A stretch of DNA of 64,000 nt from an uncultured Opitutia bacterium (GTDB taxonomy: Bacteria > Verrucomicrobiota > Verrucomicrobiia > Opitutales > Opitutaceae): the NCBI GenBank assembly GCA_903855985.1, contig CAIOAO010000105.1:19332-83331 (forward strand), written 5' to 3'. Position numbers and translations under genes: made by a program. The notes below the pieces were generated by a model. That model searched no databases. It had not been told where the DNA came from and was given only the letters and a program-made list of their open reading frames with translations. Shown here piece after piece: positions 44,219 through 53,094 of this stretch. Numbering within the stretch: position 1 is the stretch's first letter; the number at the start of each line of letters is the position of its first letter.

Positions 44219-46060
44219 CTACTTCTCCACCGGCCACGGGTTGTCGAACGGACTCCACCCGCCTTCGTAGCGGGCGAAATGGGTGAGATGAATGCCCCGG
44301 CGAAAATAGCTGAGGGTCCGCTCCATCGGGATGTGCTCGGACATCTGGGTTATTCCGGCGGCCGCGGCATCGGCCGCAAACGCATCCAACTGCGCCCCCC
44401 GATCCGGCGCTTCCAGCGGCAGCGCCGCCAGCTGCGCAAAGCGGATCGGCAATCGCTCCCGTTTGATGCGCGCCAGCACGGCCGCATCGTCCGCCACTTT
44501 CTCGGCCTCGTCGAAACACTCCCCGGCGAACGCCAGCAGCTCCGGCGTCAGGTAGGCGCTGTCCGGCCGGTCATAACAGCTGGCATGCAGGTGACGCGTC
44601 TCCACCAGCTGGATCCCGGCCTGGATATACCGCAGCAGGGGTTCACCTCCGCGGCCGTAGAACCCGGTGAGGAACTCTTTGAGCAGCGCGTGCTCGTCGG
44701 CCGACGGGTCCCAGAGCAGTTTGGCCAGCAGCCAGGCCCGCAAGGCCGAGAACTCCCCGCCCCCGCCCGGCGGATTCGCCCCGAGTTCGAACAATCCTTT
44801 CACGTGGTTGCGGGCAAACAGGCGGACATTGGGCGCCAGCACGCCAAAATTGGGGAACGGCAGGACGTAGTTGGCAAAGTTCGTCACGTAATCCCAGACG
44901 TACACCCGGTCGCAGATGCGCCCCCACGCCGCCAGATCCTCGACAAACGTGGACCCGGTGCCGGGACGGTTTTTGAAGAGCATCTTTTCATCGCAACTCT
45001 CCATCGGGTGGGAAAAACAGCATTCGATGCTGCAGAGCCGGACGATGACGTTGTGGCGGGGCCGCACCCGCCGGGGAGCCTGGCGGGTGTACAGATAGGC
45101 CAGCGTGTCGATGGCCACATGCGGATACTCCGGCTCGATCGCCACGGCGATCCGGTTCACAAACCGGATCAGGCTCCCGCTGTAATTGCCCTCCTCCGCG
45201 TCAACCGCCCGGCACGCGGGGCACTGGCACGGGTTGTCCCAGTCGTTCTGTGATACCGACACGATACTCGCCTCCGGCTCGGCCCGGAGCCAGGCGCGGA
45301 CCTGGTCGAGTGCAAGGGCAAACACCGCGGGATTCGACAGGCACAGCTGCGTCTCCTTGCGCAGCCGGACGCCGTTGACCTCGGAAAAATACTCGGGGTG
45401 CGCCTCAAAGTACCGCTCGACGGGCACCAAGTCGTTGAACGAATGCACAAACGGCCCGGCGTATTTCACGCCGCCGCCGTGCCGGGGCGCCAGCGGGGTG
45501 ATGTGACCGTTGCATTTGTTGCGCGCGGCCCAGTCGGGATTCATCCCCTCGCAGCAATGCGGTTCGCGATATTCCAGCGCCGGCGCCTGGCGGTCGTGGA
45601 TCGGCCCGATGGCGATCTGGAGGCGCCGGGGAATCCGGCTGACTTCCGGGCTGAACCACCGGCAGCCCAGATACTTTTCCAGGAAAGTATAGACCCCATA
45701 CAGCGTCCCGCGTCGACCGGCGCCGGCAATAAGCAGGTAATCACTCCCCGTCAGGATCAGAAACGATTCCGCGGCCGGATCCCCGCGAAAAGTATCCGCC
45801 GACGACGCCCACCGGTTGCTCCGCCCGACCCAGATCTCAGAAGGTTGCCGCGGGGCGGCATCACTGACGACGGGCAGTTCCGCTCCCCCGATTTCGGCCA
45901 GATACCGGCGCAATTCGTCGGCCGCATACCGTTCCGACTCCGTCGCACCCGCGCCGAGGACAATCCTCCATGCAGACAGGCCATCCGCGGACAGCAGATG
46001 CACCGCACCGCCGTCGTGGACGGGTTCGGGGGATTTTGTCGGAGCCGTGGTAGTTGGCAT
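44219..46060 (-). CDS. DUF4838 domain protein, alpha-glucuronidase-like architecture
   Basis: The N-terminal part (RIVLGAGATESERYAADELR, RYLAEIGGAELPVV) matches the GH67/GH20-type N-terminal alpha/beta domain, and GTLYGVYTFLEKYLGCRWFS and NPDWAARNKC lead into DUF4838. QLCLSNPAVFALALDQVRAW and SVSQNDWDNPCQCPACRAVD are strongly conserved DUF4838 blocks, the latter with paired Cys that could bind metal. It has 613 residues with no signal peptide. Such proteins are frequent in Verrucomicrobiota and Planctomycetes beside carbohydrate genes. Glycosidase activity is inferred, not shown. Confidence 0.88.
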   Translation of the reverse strand: MPTTTAPTKSPEPVHDGGAVHLLSADGLSAWRIVLGAGATESERYAADELRRYLAEIGGAELPVVSDAAPRQPSEIWVGRSNRWASSADTFRGDPAAESFLILTGSDYLLIAGAGRRGTLYGVYTFLEKYLGCRWFSPEVSRIPRRLQIAIGPIHDRQAPALEYREPHCCEGMNPDWAARNKCNGHITPLAPRHGGGVKYAGPFVHSFNDLVPVERYFEAHPEYFSEVNGVRLRKETQLCLSNPAVFALALDQVRAWLRAEPEASIVSVSQNDWDNPCQCPACRAVDAEEGNYSGSLIRFVNRIAVAIEPEYPHVAIDTLAYLYTRQAPRRVRPRHNVIVRLCSIECCFSHPMESCDEKMLFKNRPGTGSTFVEDLAAWGRICDRVYVWDYVTNFANYVLPFPNFGVLAPNVRLFARNHVKGLFELGANPPGGGGEFSALRAWLLAKLLWDPSADEHALLKEFLTGFYGRGGEPLLRYIQAGIQLVETRHLHASCYDRPDSAYLTPELLAFAGECFDEAEKVADDAAVLARIKRERLPIRFAQLAALPLEAPDRGAQLDAFAADAAAAGITQMSEHIPMERTLSYFRRGIHLTHFARYEGGWSPFDNPWPVEK

Positions 46061-46105
46061 TTTGAATTCTGCCGATGAATGCCTCTTTGCAGCTAGTTCG
46101 CAGGC

Positions 46106-46654
46106 TCAGGCTTTTTTCAGCGTCTTCCGCACCATCCGCGCCATCGATTCCTCGGGGTTGAGCGTGGTCACCCGCGCCACCTCGACCCAGGCGAGATCGT
46201 GGGACTCGTCCGACACCGCGAACGGCTCCGCCGCGTCGGCCTCGATCATGAACCGCAGGTCGTAGTGCCAGTGGGCCGGCTCGGTCTTGCGCTCAGGGAT
46301 CCAGTGGCGGTCCAAATCGAAGATTTCGGGCGACACCACCCGCAGCCGCGTCAGCCCGCTCTCCTCGCGGCCTTCGCGCAGTGCCACGGCGAGCAAATCC
46401 GGATCGCCATCCGCGTGGCCGCCGAGCTGCAGCCACTTGTCGAGCTTGCGGTGGTGCGTCAGCAGCGTCCGCGTTCGGCTGGCATCCACGATCCAGGCCG
46501 AACCCGTCAGGTGCCCGCTCAGCTGCGTGCGCGAGCAACAGTCCGCATGCGCCTCCACAAACCGGATCGTATCCGCCGTCATCGCCGCCTCATGCGCATC
46601 GAGCGCCAACGCCGCATGGGCCCGGAGAAGCTTCAAGACAGCCGTGCGGTGCAT
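46106..46654 (-). CDS. Nudix hydrolase
   Basis: The Nudix box is LGGHADGDPDLLAVALREGR followed by EESGL. The final REGREESGL matches REXXEEXG, but the early Glu of the box is replaced, a variation common in this GGHADGD subgroup. Length is 182 residues. The protein should hydrolyse a nucleoside diphosphate linked to another moiety; the substrate is unknown. The gene is transcribed toward the DUF4838 gene with 45 bases between them. Confidence 0.9.
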   Translation of the reverse strand: MHRTAVLKLLRAHAALALDAHEAAMTADTIRFVEAHADCCSRTQLSGHLTGSAWIVDASRTRTLLTHHRKLDKWLQLGGHADGDPDLLAVALREGREESGLTRLRVVSPEIFDLDRHWIPERKTEPAHWHYDLRFMIEADAAEPFAVSDESHDLAWVEVARVTTLNPEESMARMVRKTLKKA

Positions 46655-46703
46655 CTGGGTTCGTTCCTGGTTTCCTGGCTTCCGGCTAAAAATCTCCCCG
46701 GTT

Positions 46704-47285
46704 CTACCTTGTCTCGAACCACTTCGACTCCGCCTTCACGCCGGCCGACGCCTCGATCTGCGCAAAAATCTCCGGCACCGTCTGCGCCACGCGGAACAGG
46801 TCCATGTTCGACGGCTTGAAGAACTTCTCCGCCAGCATCTTTTCGAAGAGCCGGAGCAGGTCGTCGTAAAACCCGTCCTGGTTCAGGAACACGCAGGGTT
46901 TCTTCACCACGTCCAGCTGCCGCAGCGTCAGGATCTCCATGATCTCCTCCAGCGTGCCGAACCCGCCGGGCAGCGTCACAAACGCATCCGCCCGCGCCTC
47001 CATCAGCAGCTTGCGCTCGCGCAGCGTGACCACCGTCACGAGCTCGTCCGCCTCGTCGAAGGCCAGCTCCCGCGCCTTCATGAACTCGGGGATGACGCCG
47101 ACCACGCGGCCGCCCTTCGCCTTCACCGCCCGCGCCACCGCGCCCATCAGGCCGGTCTTGCCCCCGCCATAGACGAGGCCCCAGCCGCGCCTGACCAGCT
47201 CGTGTCCCAGCTCGGTCGCAGCCGCGGCATACTTCGGATCAATCCGGTCACTCGACGCGCAATAAACACAAAGCAACTTTGCCAT
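46704..47285 (-). CDS. LOG family protein (TIGR00730), nucleotide 5'-monophosphate phosphoribohydrolase-like
   Basis: The Rossmann-like fold shows LVYGGGKTGLMGAVA and the diagnostic PGGFGTLEEIMEILTLRQLD. KLLCVYCASSDRIDP opens the protein. LOG enzymes release free cytokinin bases or hydrolyse nucleotide monophosphates. The start at ATG 47285 (MAKLLCV) gives 193 residues; ATG 47291 would add two. It diverges from gluQ with 43 bases between the starts. Confidence 0.92.
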   Translation of the reverse strand: MAKLLCVYCASSDRIDPKYAAAATELGHELVRRGWGLVYGGGKTGLMGAVARAVKAKGGRVVGVIPEFMKARELAFDEADELVTVVTLRERKLLMEARADAFVTLPGGFGTLEEIMEILTLRQLDVVKKPCVFLNQDGFYDDLLRLFEKMLAEKFFKPSNMDLFRVAQTVPEIFAQIEASAGVKAESKWFETR

Positions 47286-47328
47286 GGGCATTTGATTCAC
47301 CATGCGCCAGTAATTCGCACGCACAAAA

Positions 47329-48198
47329 ATGCCGCCCCTCGCCTATCGCGGACGCCTCGCGCCCTCGCCCACCGGCCACCTCCACCTCGGCCATGCGCGC
47401 ACGTTCTGGATCGCCGCGGAACGTGCCCGCCAGGCCGGCGGTACGCTCGTCCTGCGCAATGACGACCTCGACGCCATCCGCTTCCGCCTCGATTTTGTGG
47501 ACGCCATGCTCGAGGACCTGCGCTGGCTCGGCTTCCAGTGGTCGGAAGGCCCCGACGTCGGCGGCCCGTATGCGCCCTACAACCAAAGCGGCCGGCGCGC
47601 CCATTACCGCGCCGCACTCGAACAGCTTCACGCCGCCGGCCTGATCTTCCCCTGCACCCGCTCCCGTCGCGATGTCCTCGAGGCCATCGGCGCGCCCCAC
47701 GAAGGCGCCGGCGCGGACGACGAGCCGGTCTACCCCAGCTCATTTCGCCCGCCCGCTGGCAGCCCGCTGCCGCCGCTCGGCGACAAGATCTCCATCAACT
47801 GGCGCCTGCGCGTGCCGGACGGTGAGACCATCACCTTCGATGACGGCCGCTATGGTCCACAATCGGCCGTCGCCGGACGCGACTTCGGCGACTTCCTGGT
47901 GTGGCGGAAGGACGACCTTCCCAGCTATCAACTCGCCTGCGCCGTGGACGATGCCGGCATGGCCATCACCGAGGTCGTGCGCGGCGCCGATCTCATCAAG
48001 AGCACCTTTCGCCAGCTGGTCGTGTATCGCGCGCTCGGTCTGACCGCGCCGAAATTTTTCCACTGCCCGCTGATGAACGACGACCGGGGCGAGCGCCTCG
48101 CCAAGCGCCACGACGCGCTCAGCCTGCGTACCTTGCGCGAAAGAGGCGTTACACCGGCGGAGATCAGGGCAATATTTGCGGCCGAAAAACTGACTTAG
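47329..48198 (+). CDS. gluQ: glutamyl-Q tRNA(Asp) synthetase
   Basis: The protein resembles the catalytic core of GluRS without an anticodon-binding domain. GRLAPSPTGHLHLGHARTFW contains the HIGH-like motif, and RLAKRHDALSLR is the KMSKS-like motif. EVVRGADLIKSTFRQLVVYR and FFHCPLMNDDRGERLAKR are diagnostic. The zinc Cys cluster of many GluQ proteins is reduced to a single Cys (FPCTRSRRDV). The enzyme glutamylates queuosine in tRNA-Asp. Length 289 is normal. Confidence 0.92.
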   Translation: MPPLAYRGRLAPSPTGHLHLGHARTFWIAAERARQAGGTLVLRNDDLDAIRFRLDFVDAMLEDLRWLGFQWSEGPDVGGPYAPYNQSGRRAHYRAALEQLHAAGLIFPCTRSRRDVLEAIGAPHEGAGADDEPVYPSSFRPPAGSPLPPLGDKISINWRLRVPDGETITFDDGRYGPQSAVAGRDFGDFLVWRKDDLPSYQLACAVDDAGMAITEVVRGADLIKSTFRQLVVYRALGLTAPKFFHCPLMNDDRGERLAKRHDALSLRTLRERGVTPAEIRAIFAAEKLT

Positions 48199-48307
48199 GT
48201 CGGGCGATCGTCTTTCCCCTAGACTTGCTGCGGCCTTTTCGATCCCGCAGAGTTGCCGATTCTCCCTTTCCGCGTCCGCTACGACTTCGTTCCACGACCC
48301 CTCCTCC

Positions 48308-48754
48308 ATGATTAACTACAACAAACCCGACCTCACCGAACATCCTCCCCGCAGCGTCCGCGTCCGCCTCGGCGGCTACGCGCATCTCCCGCGTCTCCTC
48401 GACAAGGCGCGCGCCCATCTGCGCGGCAAGGCCGGCGACTACCGCTACAACTGCCCGCTCGACCAGCACTTCTTCAAGTTCACCGGCATCAGCCACACGA
48501 AGGCCCTCGCCGCGGTCAAGGCCGCCAAGTCCGACTCCGACTTCCTCGCGTGGGTGAACAAAAACACCAAGCGCCAGCCGTACGAGATCGCGGCCTTCTC
48601 CGCCTGGCTCGAATCGAACGGCCCGGGTGGCAAGGACGGCCACAACTGGATCGCCGAGCGCCTCTCGGCCCTCGCACCCAAGCGCACCGACGTCCGCTCG
48701 TTCGCCGACCTGCTCGATCTCGACGACTACGCCAGTTACGGCGGCAAGGCCTGA
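48308..48754 (+). CDS. DUF5069 family protein
   Basis: The 148-residue protein has the DUF5069 pattern: SVRVRLGGYAHLPRLLDKAR, GDYRYNCPLDQHFFKFTGIS and SDFLAWVNKNTKRQPYEIAA. It has no signal or membrane segment. The family occurs in Verrucomicrobiota and Planctomycetes and has no established role. The ATG at 48308 follows gluQ by 109 bases, and a strong terminator follows the stop. Confidence 0.88.
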   Translation: MINYNKPDLTEHPPRSVRVRLGGYAHLPRLLDKARAHLRGKAGDYRYNCPLDQHFFKFTGISHTKALAAVKAAKSDSDFLAWVNKNTKRQPYEIAAFSAWLESNGPGGKDGHNWIAERLSALAPKRTDVRSFADLLDLDDYASYGGKA

Positions 48755-48777
48755 TTGGTCTGCCCCTCGCCTTTGCC

Positions 48778-48808
48778 ACGCGGAGCCTTCACCGGCTCCG
48801 CGTTTTTT
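48778..48808 (+). terminator. rho-independent terminator after the DUF5069 gene
   Basis: ACGCGGAGCC (48778-48787) pairs with GGCTCCGCGT (48794-48803) around TTCACC, followed by a run of six T bases. The T-run overlaps the stop of the converging MazG-like gene. Confidence 0.9.
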
Positions 48809-49184
48809 ATTTGAGCTCGGTGTACTTGTCGGAGCGGCCCCGCGATTTCTCGACCGGGTACTTCTTCGCGTTGTCCGCCATCTTCCGCTCGATGGCGGCC
48901 GCGACGTCCATGCCGGCGATGTTCGCAAACTCCAGCGCGTAGATCACGACGTCCGCCAGCTCGTCCTCGATCTTGCGCCGCTTGGCGGGATCCTTGGCCA
49001 CGGCCGCCGACTGCTCCGGTGTCGTCCACAGGAAATGCTCCATCAGCTCCCCGGCCTCCGCGGCCAGCGCCATGCTGAGGTTCTTCGGCGCATGGAACTG
49101 CTCCCAGTCGCGCTCCCGCGCAAAGGCCAGCACGCGGGTCTTCAGGTCGGCGAGAGTCGTGGTCGAATCGGTCATCGGCTTCAT
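48807..49184 (-). CDS. MazG-like nucleotide pyrophosphohydrolase
   Basis: The helical MazG-type fold carries the metal-binding pattern AAEAGELMEHFLW (EXXE) and IEDELADVVIYALEFANIAG (EXXD). RDWEQFHAPKNLSMALA is the usual opening of the small dCTPase/XTP3TPA-like group. At 125 residues it is a single-domain enzyme that should cleave non-canonical or excess NTPs to monophosphates. ATG 49184 or ATG 49175 can serve as start. It converges on DUF5069 and shares the terminator region. Confidence 0.9.
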   Translation of the reverse strand: MKPMTDSTTTLADLKTRVLAFARERDWEQFHAPKNLSMALAAEAGELMEHFLWTTPEQSAAVAKDPAKRRKIEDELADVVIYALEFANIAGMDVAAAIERKMADNAKKYPVEKSRGRSDKYTELK

Positions 49185-49316
49185 CCCCGCAACCTAGCCG
49201 GCGTCACCCGGCCGACAATCACTTCCTCTGGCGGGGTCCGGAACCCGAGCTTAACCTGATGACAAAATAATTACTTGGCCCGGGAAATGCTTTATGCATC
49301 GTGTCCACTTGTTCCA

Positions 49317-49457
49317 ATGACCGTTCAGCAAAAACATCTCCGCGGCATCGCCGGCGCTTCGTTCACGAAGGCCGTCGCTTCCATTTGCCGCGCCCAGATG
49401 CGTCCGGTCGTCCAAAATTGGGGCAAACACCAGACCGGCTCGGGCTTCCAGGCCTAA
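49317..49457 (+). CDS. small basic hypothetical protein (46 aa)
   Basis: ATG 49317 gives MTVQQKHLRGIAGASFTKAV, then ASICRAQMRPVVQNWGKHQT and a short end. The composition is basic with two Trp/Cys-containing segments and no membrane helix. I do not recognise it. Support is limited to a plausible start, protein-like composition and the lack of any other feature between the MazG-like and Hsp20 genes. Confidence 0.35.
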   Translation: MTVQQKHLRGIAGASFTKAVASICRAQMRPVVQNWGKHQTGSGFQA

Positions 49458-49538
49458 ACCTCCGTCCTAACGGAAAAAGTTTAGAAAATCCTGAAGCCCG
49501 GCGGCCACAAGCCCCGAGGTTCCCACCTCCATTTTCCC

Positions 49539-49940
49539 ATGCACACGATCATCCATCCCCTCAGTCCCGCCAGCCGTCTGCCGCTTACGGAAGTTCCCGC
49601 CCACCAGCCGAACCTCCGCAAGCCGAGCTATGACTGCCGGGATCACCCGGACACCGTGAAGCTCACCGTCTACGTCCCCGGCGTCGAAGCCGCCGGCGTG
49701 GAAATCGAGGCGCGCGGTCCCGACCTGATCGTCACCGCCCGCAAGGTCCATTTCGTCCGCATCAACTGGCAGGCCCTCCACCTCGAGGGCGCCCAGCGCG
49801 ATTACCAGCTGCGCCTGCGGCTCGGCCACGGCCTGGACTACGCCGGGCTGCACGCCGAGATCTATGAGGGCGTCCTCACCGTCACCCTGCCCAAGCGGCT
49901 GCCGGCCGAGGCCAGCCTCCGGGCGCGTCACGTCGCCTGA
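49539..49940 (+). CDS. Hsp20/alpha-crystallin family small heat shock protein
   Basis: The alpha-crystallin domain is recognisable from KPSYDCRDHPDTVKLTVYVP with GVEAAGVEIEARGPDLIVTA, and it ends in YEGVLTVTLPKRLP, the usual GVLTVXLPK motif. The 133 residues include a short N-terminal arm and a C-terminal tail ending LRARHVA, without a clear I-X-I/V anchor. sHSPs hold unfolded proteins. I see no heat-shock element such as ROSE or CIRCE upstream. Confidence 0.88.
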   Translation: MHTIIHPLSPASRLPLTEVPAHQPNLRKPSYDCRDHPDTVKLTVYVPGVEAAGVEIEARGPDLIVTARKVHFVRINWQALHLEGAQRDYQLRLRLGHGLDYAGLHAEIYEGVLTVTLPKRLPAEASLRARHVA

Positions 49941-50041
49941 CGGGCCGGGCCGCGGCGGAATTCCCGCCGTGGCCCGGGCCTGCATTTTTTCTAAAATTTC
50001 CGGCACCTTCGACCGCGGTGGTGGTCTTTTGACACCCTGCC

Positions 50042-50236
50042 ATGAACCTGCCTCCCCCACCCAACCGCCCGTCACTCGAGCGCGAGAATCCTCCGGCCAT
50101 CATCCGGAAGATCACGCGGGAGGACGTGCTGTGGAACCGGCCGGTGTTCAAGGCTCCGCCGCTCGTCGTGAAGCTCCCGCCCGCGCCAACGCTCGCCGAC
50201 CTCAGCTCGATCTCGTTGCACGAGCTCGGCAGCTAA
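50042..50236 (+). CDS. small Pro-rich hypothetical protein (64 aa)
   Basis: ATG 50042 encodes MNLPPPPNRPSLERENPPAI, then a charged segment IRKITREDVLWNRPVFKAPP and a C-terminal PAPTLADLSSISLHELGS. It has no membrane helix. I do not recognise a family. Its stop overlaps the end of the converging rlmJ gene by four bases. Confidence 0.5.
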   Translation: MNLPPPPNRPSLERENPPAIIRKITREDVLWNRPVFKAPPLVVKLPPAPTLADLSSISLHELGS

Positions 50237-51105
50237 CGCGTCTCCGGCACCAGCCACGTGCAGCGCGAGCCCGCCCCGGGTTCCTGCGCCAGCGCCTCCC
50301 CCAGCCAGTCCAGCAGTGGCCCGGCCTCGTGCTCAAACTGCCAGGGCGGGTTGATCACAACCAGGCCGCAGCCTTTCAGCTTCGCGTCCGAGCGCACGCC
50401 GACGATCTCGAGTTCGAGCATCAGCGTCGGCGGCAGCTTCAGCGCGAGCAGCCCGTGAAAAAACGCGTCCACTCGCGCCCGCTCCGTCAGCGGATACCAG
50501 AGTGCAAACACGCCGGCCGGAAGCCGCTGCAGGCCTTCCTCCACGGCCGACACCATCCGGGTAAATTCATCCGCCGCTTCAAACGGCGGATCCATCAGCA
50601 CCAGCGCGCGTTTCTCCGGCGGCGGCAGCATCGCGCGCAACGCACCGTAGCCGTCCCGCTCCTGGAGGCTCACTTTCGGTTCCCGCGCGAGCGCGATGTC
50701 GAGCAGCTCGAATTCCTCCGGATGCTTCTCGCACAGCGCCAGCCGGTCCTGCGGCCGCGCCAGCAGCCGCGCGATCCACGGCGATCCCGGATAAAAGCGC
50801 GGCGCTGCGCCCGTACCGCCGCGGTCCTGGTCAAACTGCTTCACGAGCGCGACATACCCGGCCAGAGATTCCGGCAGGTCCGTCCGCGTCCACAACCGCC
50901 CGATGCCGTTGGGATATTCCGGCTGTCGCACCAGCGTGTCGCCCTTCTCCGCCGACGTGAGGTCGTAGCTGCCGCGGCCCGCGTGGGTGTCGAGATAGAG
51001 GAAGCCCTTCTCCTTTTTCTGCAGCCCCGCCATCAGCCGCACCAGCAGCGCATGTTTCATCACGTCGGCAAAGTTGCCCGCGTGAAAATGATGCCGGTAA
51101 TTCAT
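50233..51105 (-). CDS. rlmJ: 23S rRNA (adenine(2030)-N6)-methyltransferase RlmJ
   Basis: The opening MNYRHHFHAGNFADVMKHAL is diagnostic for RlmJ. YLDTHAGRGSYDL binds S-adenosylmethionine, and ALVLMDPPFEAADEF carries the DPPF catalytic motif of N6-adenine methyltransferases. Length 290 is close to the E. coli protein. The start overlaps the stop of the upstream YhcH gene as ATGA, so the two are coupled. Confidence 0.96.
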   Translation of the reverse strand: MNYRHHFHAGNFADVMKHALLVRLMAGLQKKEKGFLYLDTHAGRGSYDLTSAEKGDTLVRQPEYPNGIGRLWTRTDLPESLAGYVALVKQFDQDRGGTGAAPRFYPGSPWIARLLARPQDRLALCEKHPEEFELLDIALAREPKVSLQERDGYGALRAMLPPPEKRALVLMDPPFEAADEFTRMVSAVEEGLQRLPAGVFALWYPLTERARVDAFFHGLLALKLPPTLMLELEIVGVRSDAKLKGCGLVVINPPWQFEHEAGPLLDWLGEALAQEPGAGSRCTWLVPETR

Positions 51106-51638
51106 TCCGCCTTCGCCGAGGCTACGGCGGACAGGGCCACTTGATCAAAGGGTACCTTGATTACGGTTTTACGCACCAGCCCCGCCACACCGCCGGGCCG
51201 CAGCCCGGGCATGTGCCCGTCCACCGGGAAAAAGATCGCCGCCTCCCCCGCGTTCAGCCGCAGCACCGACGCCCCGGCGTAGTCCGCGTATTTGATAAAG
51301 TCGCGCTCGGCGTCGTAGGCCAGACTCACGGTCAGCCGCGAGGTCTCCACCAGCTCCATCACTTCCTCGCCCGTCACGACCACCTGCACGTCAATGTACT
51401 TGCGGTGCGATTCAAAAAATCCCTCCGGCCGCGCCTTGGTCTGGTACACCTGCTCGAGCGCAAACGCCCCGCCGGTGAGCTCGATCCGCGTGGTCACACC
51501 CGCCGCCGCGCCCGCCAGCCGCAGCGCCGCCGGCGACCCGGCGCGGAACATCTCGTCGAGGTAGGTGAACGTCGCCGCAAAGATTTCCATGCGGGCGGTT
51601 TGGGCGCGGAGCGTGGCGAGGGAGCCGAGTAAAGCCAT
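51102..51638 (-). CDS. YhcH/YjgK/YiaL family protein
   Basis: The cupin-like beta-barrel family is recognised by FALEQVYQTKARPEGFFESH followed by RKYIDVQVVVTGEE, and by AIFFPVDGHMPGLRP with VRKTVIKVPFD at the end. FESHRKYID and FFPVDGHMP hold the probable metal or sugar ligands. E. coli members act on sialic acid or other sugar derivatives, or affect biofilms. The length is 178 residues; a start at a later ATG (MEIFAATFTYL) is possible. Confidence 0.92.
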   Translation of the reverse strand: MALLGSLATLRAQTARMEIFAATFTYLDEMFRAGSPAALRLAGAAAGVTTRIELTGGAFALEQVYQTKARPEGFFESHRKYIDVQVVVTGEEVMELVETSRLTVSLAYDAERDFIKYADYAGASVLRLNAGEAAIFFPVDGHMPGLRPGGVAGLVRKTVIKVPFDQVALSAVASAKAE

Positions 51639-51712
51639 GCGCCGAATTCACGCCCGCGCCGCCAAGCTGGCAAGCGCCGAAACCGCGCAGGACCGAACCC
51701 CGATCCATTTGG

Positions 51713-51808
51713 CCACGGATTACACGGATGGACACGGATCAATTCCGACCTCCAATCAAATGCACGACTGATTTGCGGATCCATCCGTGTTATCCGTGTT
51801 ATCCGTGG
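51713..51808. repeat. CACGGAT/ATCCGTG hairpin repeat
   Basis: The left arm CCACGGATTACACGGATGGA (continuing CACGGAT) pairs with the right arm ATCCGTGTTATCCGTGTTAT (continuing CCGTGG). Each arm holds three CACGGAT units about nine to ten bases apart. It lies between divergent genes, upstream of the phosphoesterase. Confidence 0.7.
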
Positions 51809-51878
51809 ACAAAAATCCGGCCTAACCGCAACGCACCTTGCCAATCGTTCAACGCCAATCCGGAATCGCCCACCACCC

Positions 51879-52700
51879 GTGCCCGACGTCATCCGCATCC
51901 TCTCCGACCTGCACTACGGCGACCGCGGCAGCCGCATCAAGTCGCTGCCGACCCTCGCGCCGTTGCTCGAGGGCGCCACGTCGCTGGTGCTCAACGGTGA
52001 CACCCTCGACACGCGTCCCGGTCCCCACCCGGCCGCCACCACGGCCCTGCGCGTCGAAGTCCGGCAGTTTTTCGACCACTCGGCCCCGCCCACCACCTTC
52101 CTGACCGGCAACCACGACCCCGACTTCTCCGCCCACCACACGCTCGACCTTTCCGGGGGACAAATCTTCGTCACGCACGGCGATATCATCTTCGACGACC
52201 TGGTGCCCTGGAGTCAGGACGCGCCGGTCATCCGCCAGCTCCTCGCGCGGGAACTCGCCGCCCTGCCGCCGGCAGCCCGTGACGAGCTCGATGCCCGCCT
52301 CGGCGTCTACCGCCGGGTCGCCGCCACGATTCCCCAGCGCCACCAATCCGAGCGCAACCGGTTGAAATACACGCTGGGTTTCATGAAGGACACCGTCTGG
52401 CCGCCCGACCGCGTCCTGCGCGTGCTCGGCGCCTGGCGGCGCGGACCCGGCCTCGCGGCGAACCTGACGCGCCGCCACCGCCCCGCGGCGCGTTTCGCCA
52501 TCATCGGCCACATCCACCACCCGGGTTACTGGCACCGGGACGGTGTGACCGTCCTCAACACCGGCTCATTTTGCCCGCCGCTTGGCGGCTGTGTCATCGA
52601 TGTGACGCCCGACCACCTGGCGCTGCGCCGCATTACCGAAAAACGCGGTGAGCTCCGGCTGGGCCGCACCGTGGCGGAGTTTGCGCTGGCGCCCACCTGA
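51879..52700 (+). CDS. metallophosphoesterase (calcineurin-like)
   Basis: The metal-binding motifs are in order: ILSDLHYGD (DXH), LVLNGDTLD (GDXXD), LTGNHDPDF (GNHD), ITHGD-like FVTHGDIIF and GHIHHPGYW. The protein has 273 residues and starts at GTG 51879. The pattern is close to UDP-2,3-diacylglucosamine hydrolase-like and YfcE-like phosphoesterases. A role in lipid A metabolism is possible but not supported by neighbours. A long central helical insert (about 115-185) is unusual for the shortest members. Confidence 0.9.
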   Translation: MPDVIRILSDLHYGDRGSRIKSLPTLAPLLEGATSLVLNGDTLDTRPGPHPAATTALRVEVRQFFDHSAPPTTFLTGNHDPDFSAHHTLDLSGGQIFVTHGDIIFDDLVPWSQDAPVIRQLLARELAALPPAARDELDARLGVYRRVAATIPQRHQSERNRLKYTLGFMKDTVWPPDRVLRVLGAWRRGPGLAANLTRRHRPAARFAIIGHIHHPGYWHRDGVTVLNTGSFCPPLGGCVIDVTPDHLALRRITEKRGELRLGRTVAEFALAPT

Positions 52701-52722
52701 GCTTTGCGCGCAAGGTCTCGGC

Positions 52723-53073
52723 ATGAGCATCGAGTTCGGCTGGTGGCGCAAAGACCCCGAGGCGGGAAAATTTCAGATCAGCGCCGTCGTGCACGGCGGC
52801 AACATCGAGTGGACCAAACACCAGGGCCACCATTCCTCCTGGCTGCCCTACTCGCCCGATGACGAAGACCGCGAGCGGCTCATCTACGAAGCCGAAAGAC
52901 GCGTCCCGCGCCGGCTCATCTCCACCAAGCAGTTCGAGGAGATCAAGCGCCTCAGCGAAAACGCCGGCCCCGGCAAGATCACCGGCCGGCGTGTGACCGG
53001 CAACGGCCCGTCGTTTTACGAGCCCGGCCCGCGCAATCCCGCCATTGACCGCCCGGCGACGGAGCAAAGGTAG
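52723..53073 (+). CDS. hypothetical protein (116 aa)
   Basis: The protein begins MSIEFGWWRKDPEAGKFQIS and has AVVHGGNIEWTKHQGHHSSW and LPYSPDDEDRERLIYEAERR, ending in a Gly/Pro-rich tail. The first half looks like a small beta domain and the second a helix. No signal or membrane segment is present. I do not recognise a family. It follows the phosphoesterase by 22 bases and may share its transcript. Confidence 0.6.
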   Translation: MSIEFGWWRKDPEAGKFQISAVVHGGNIEWTKHQGHHSSWLPYSPDDEDRERLIYEAERRVPRRLISTKQFEEIKRLSENAGPGKITGRRVTGNGPSFYEPGPRNPAIDRPATEQR

Positions 53074-53094
53074 GGCGGGCCGCCCGGCCCATTC

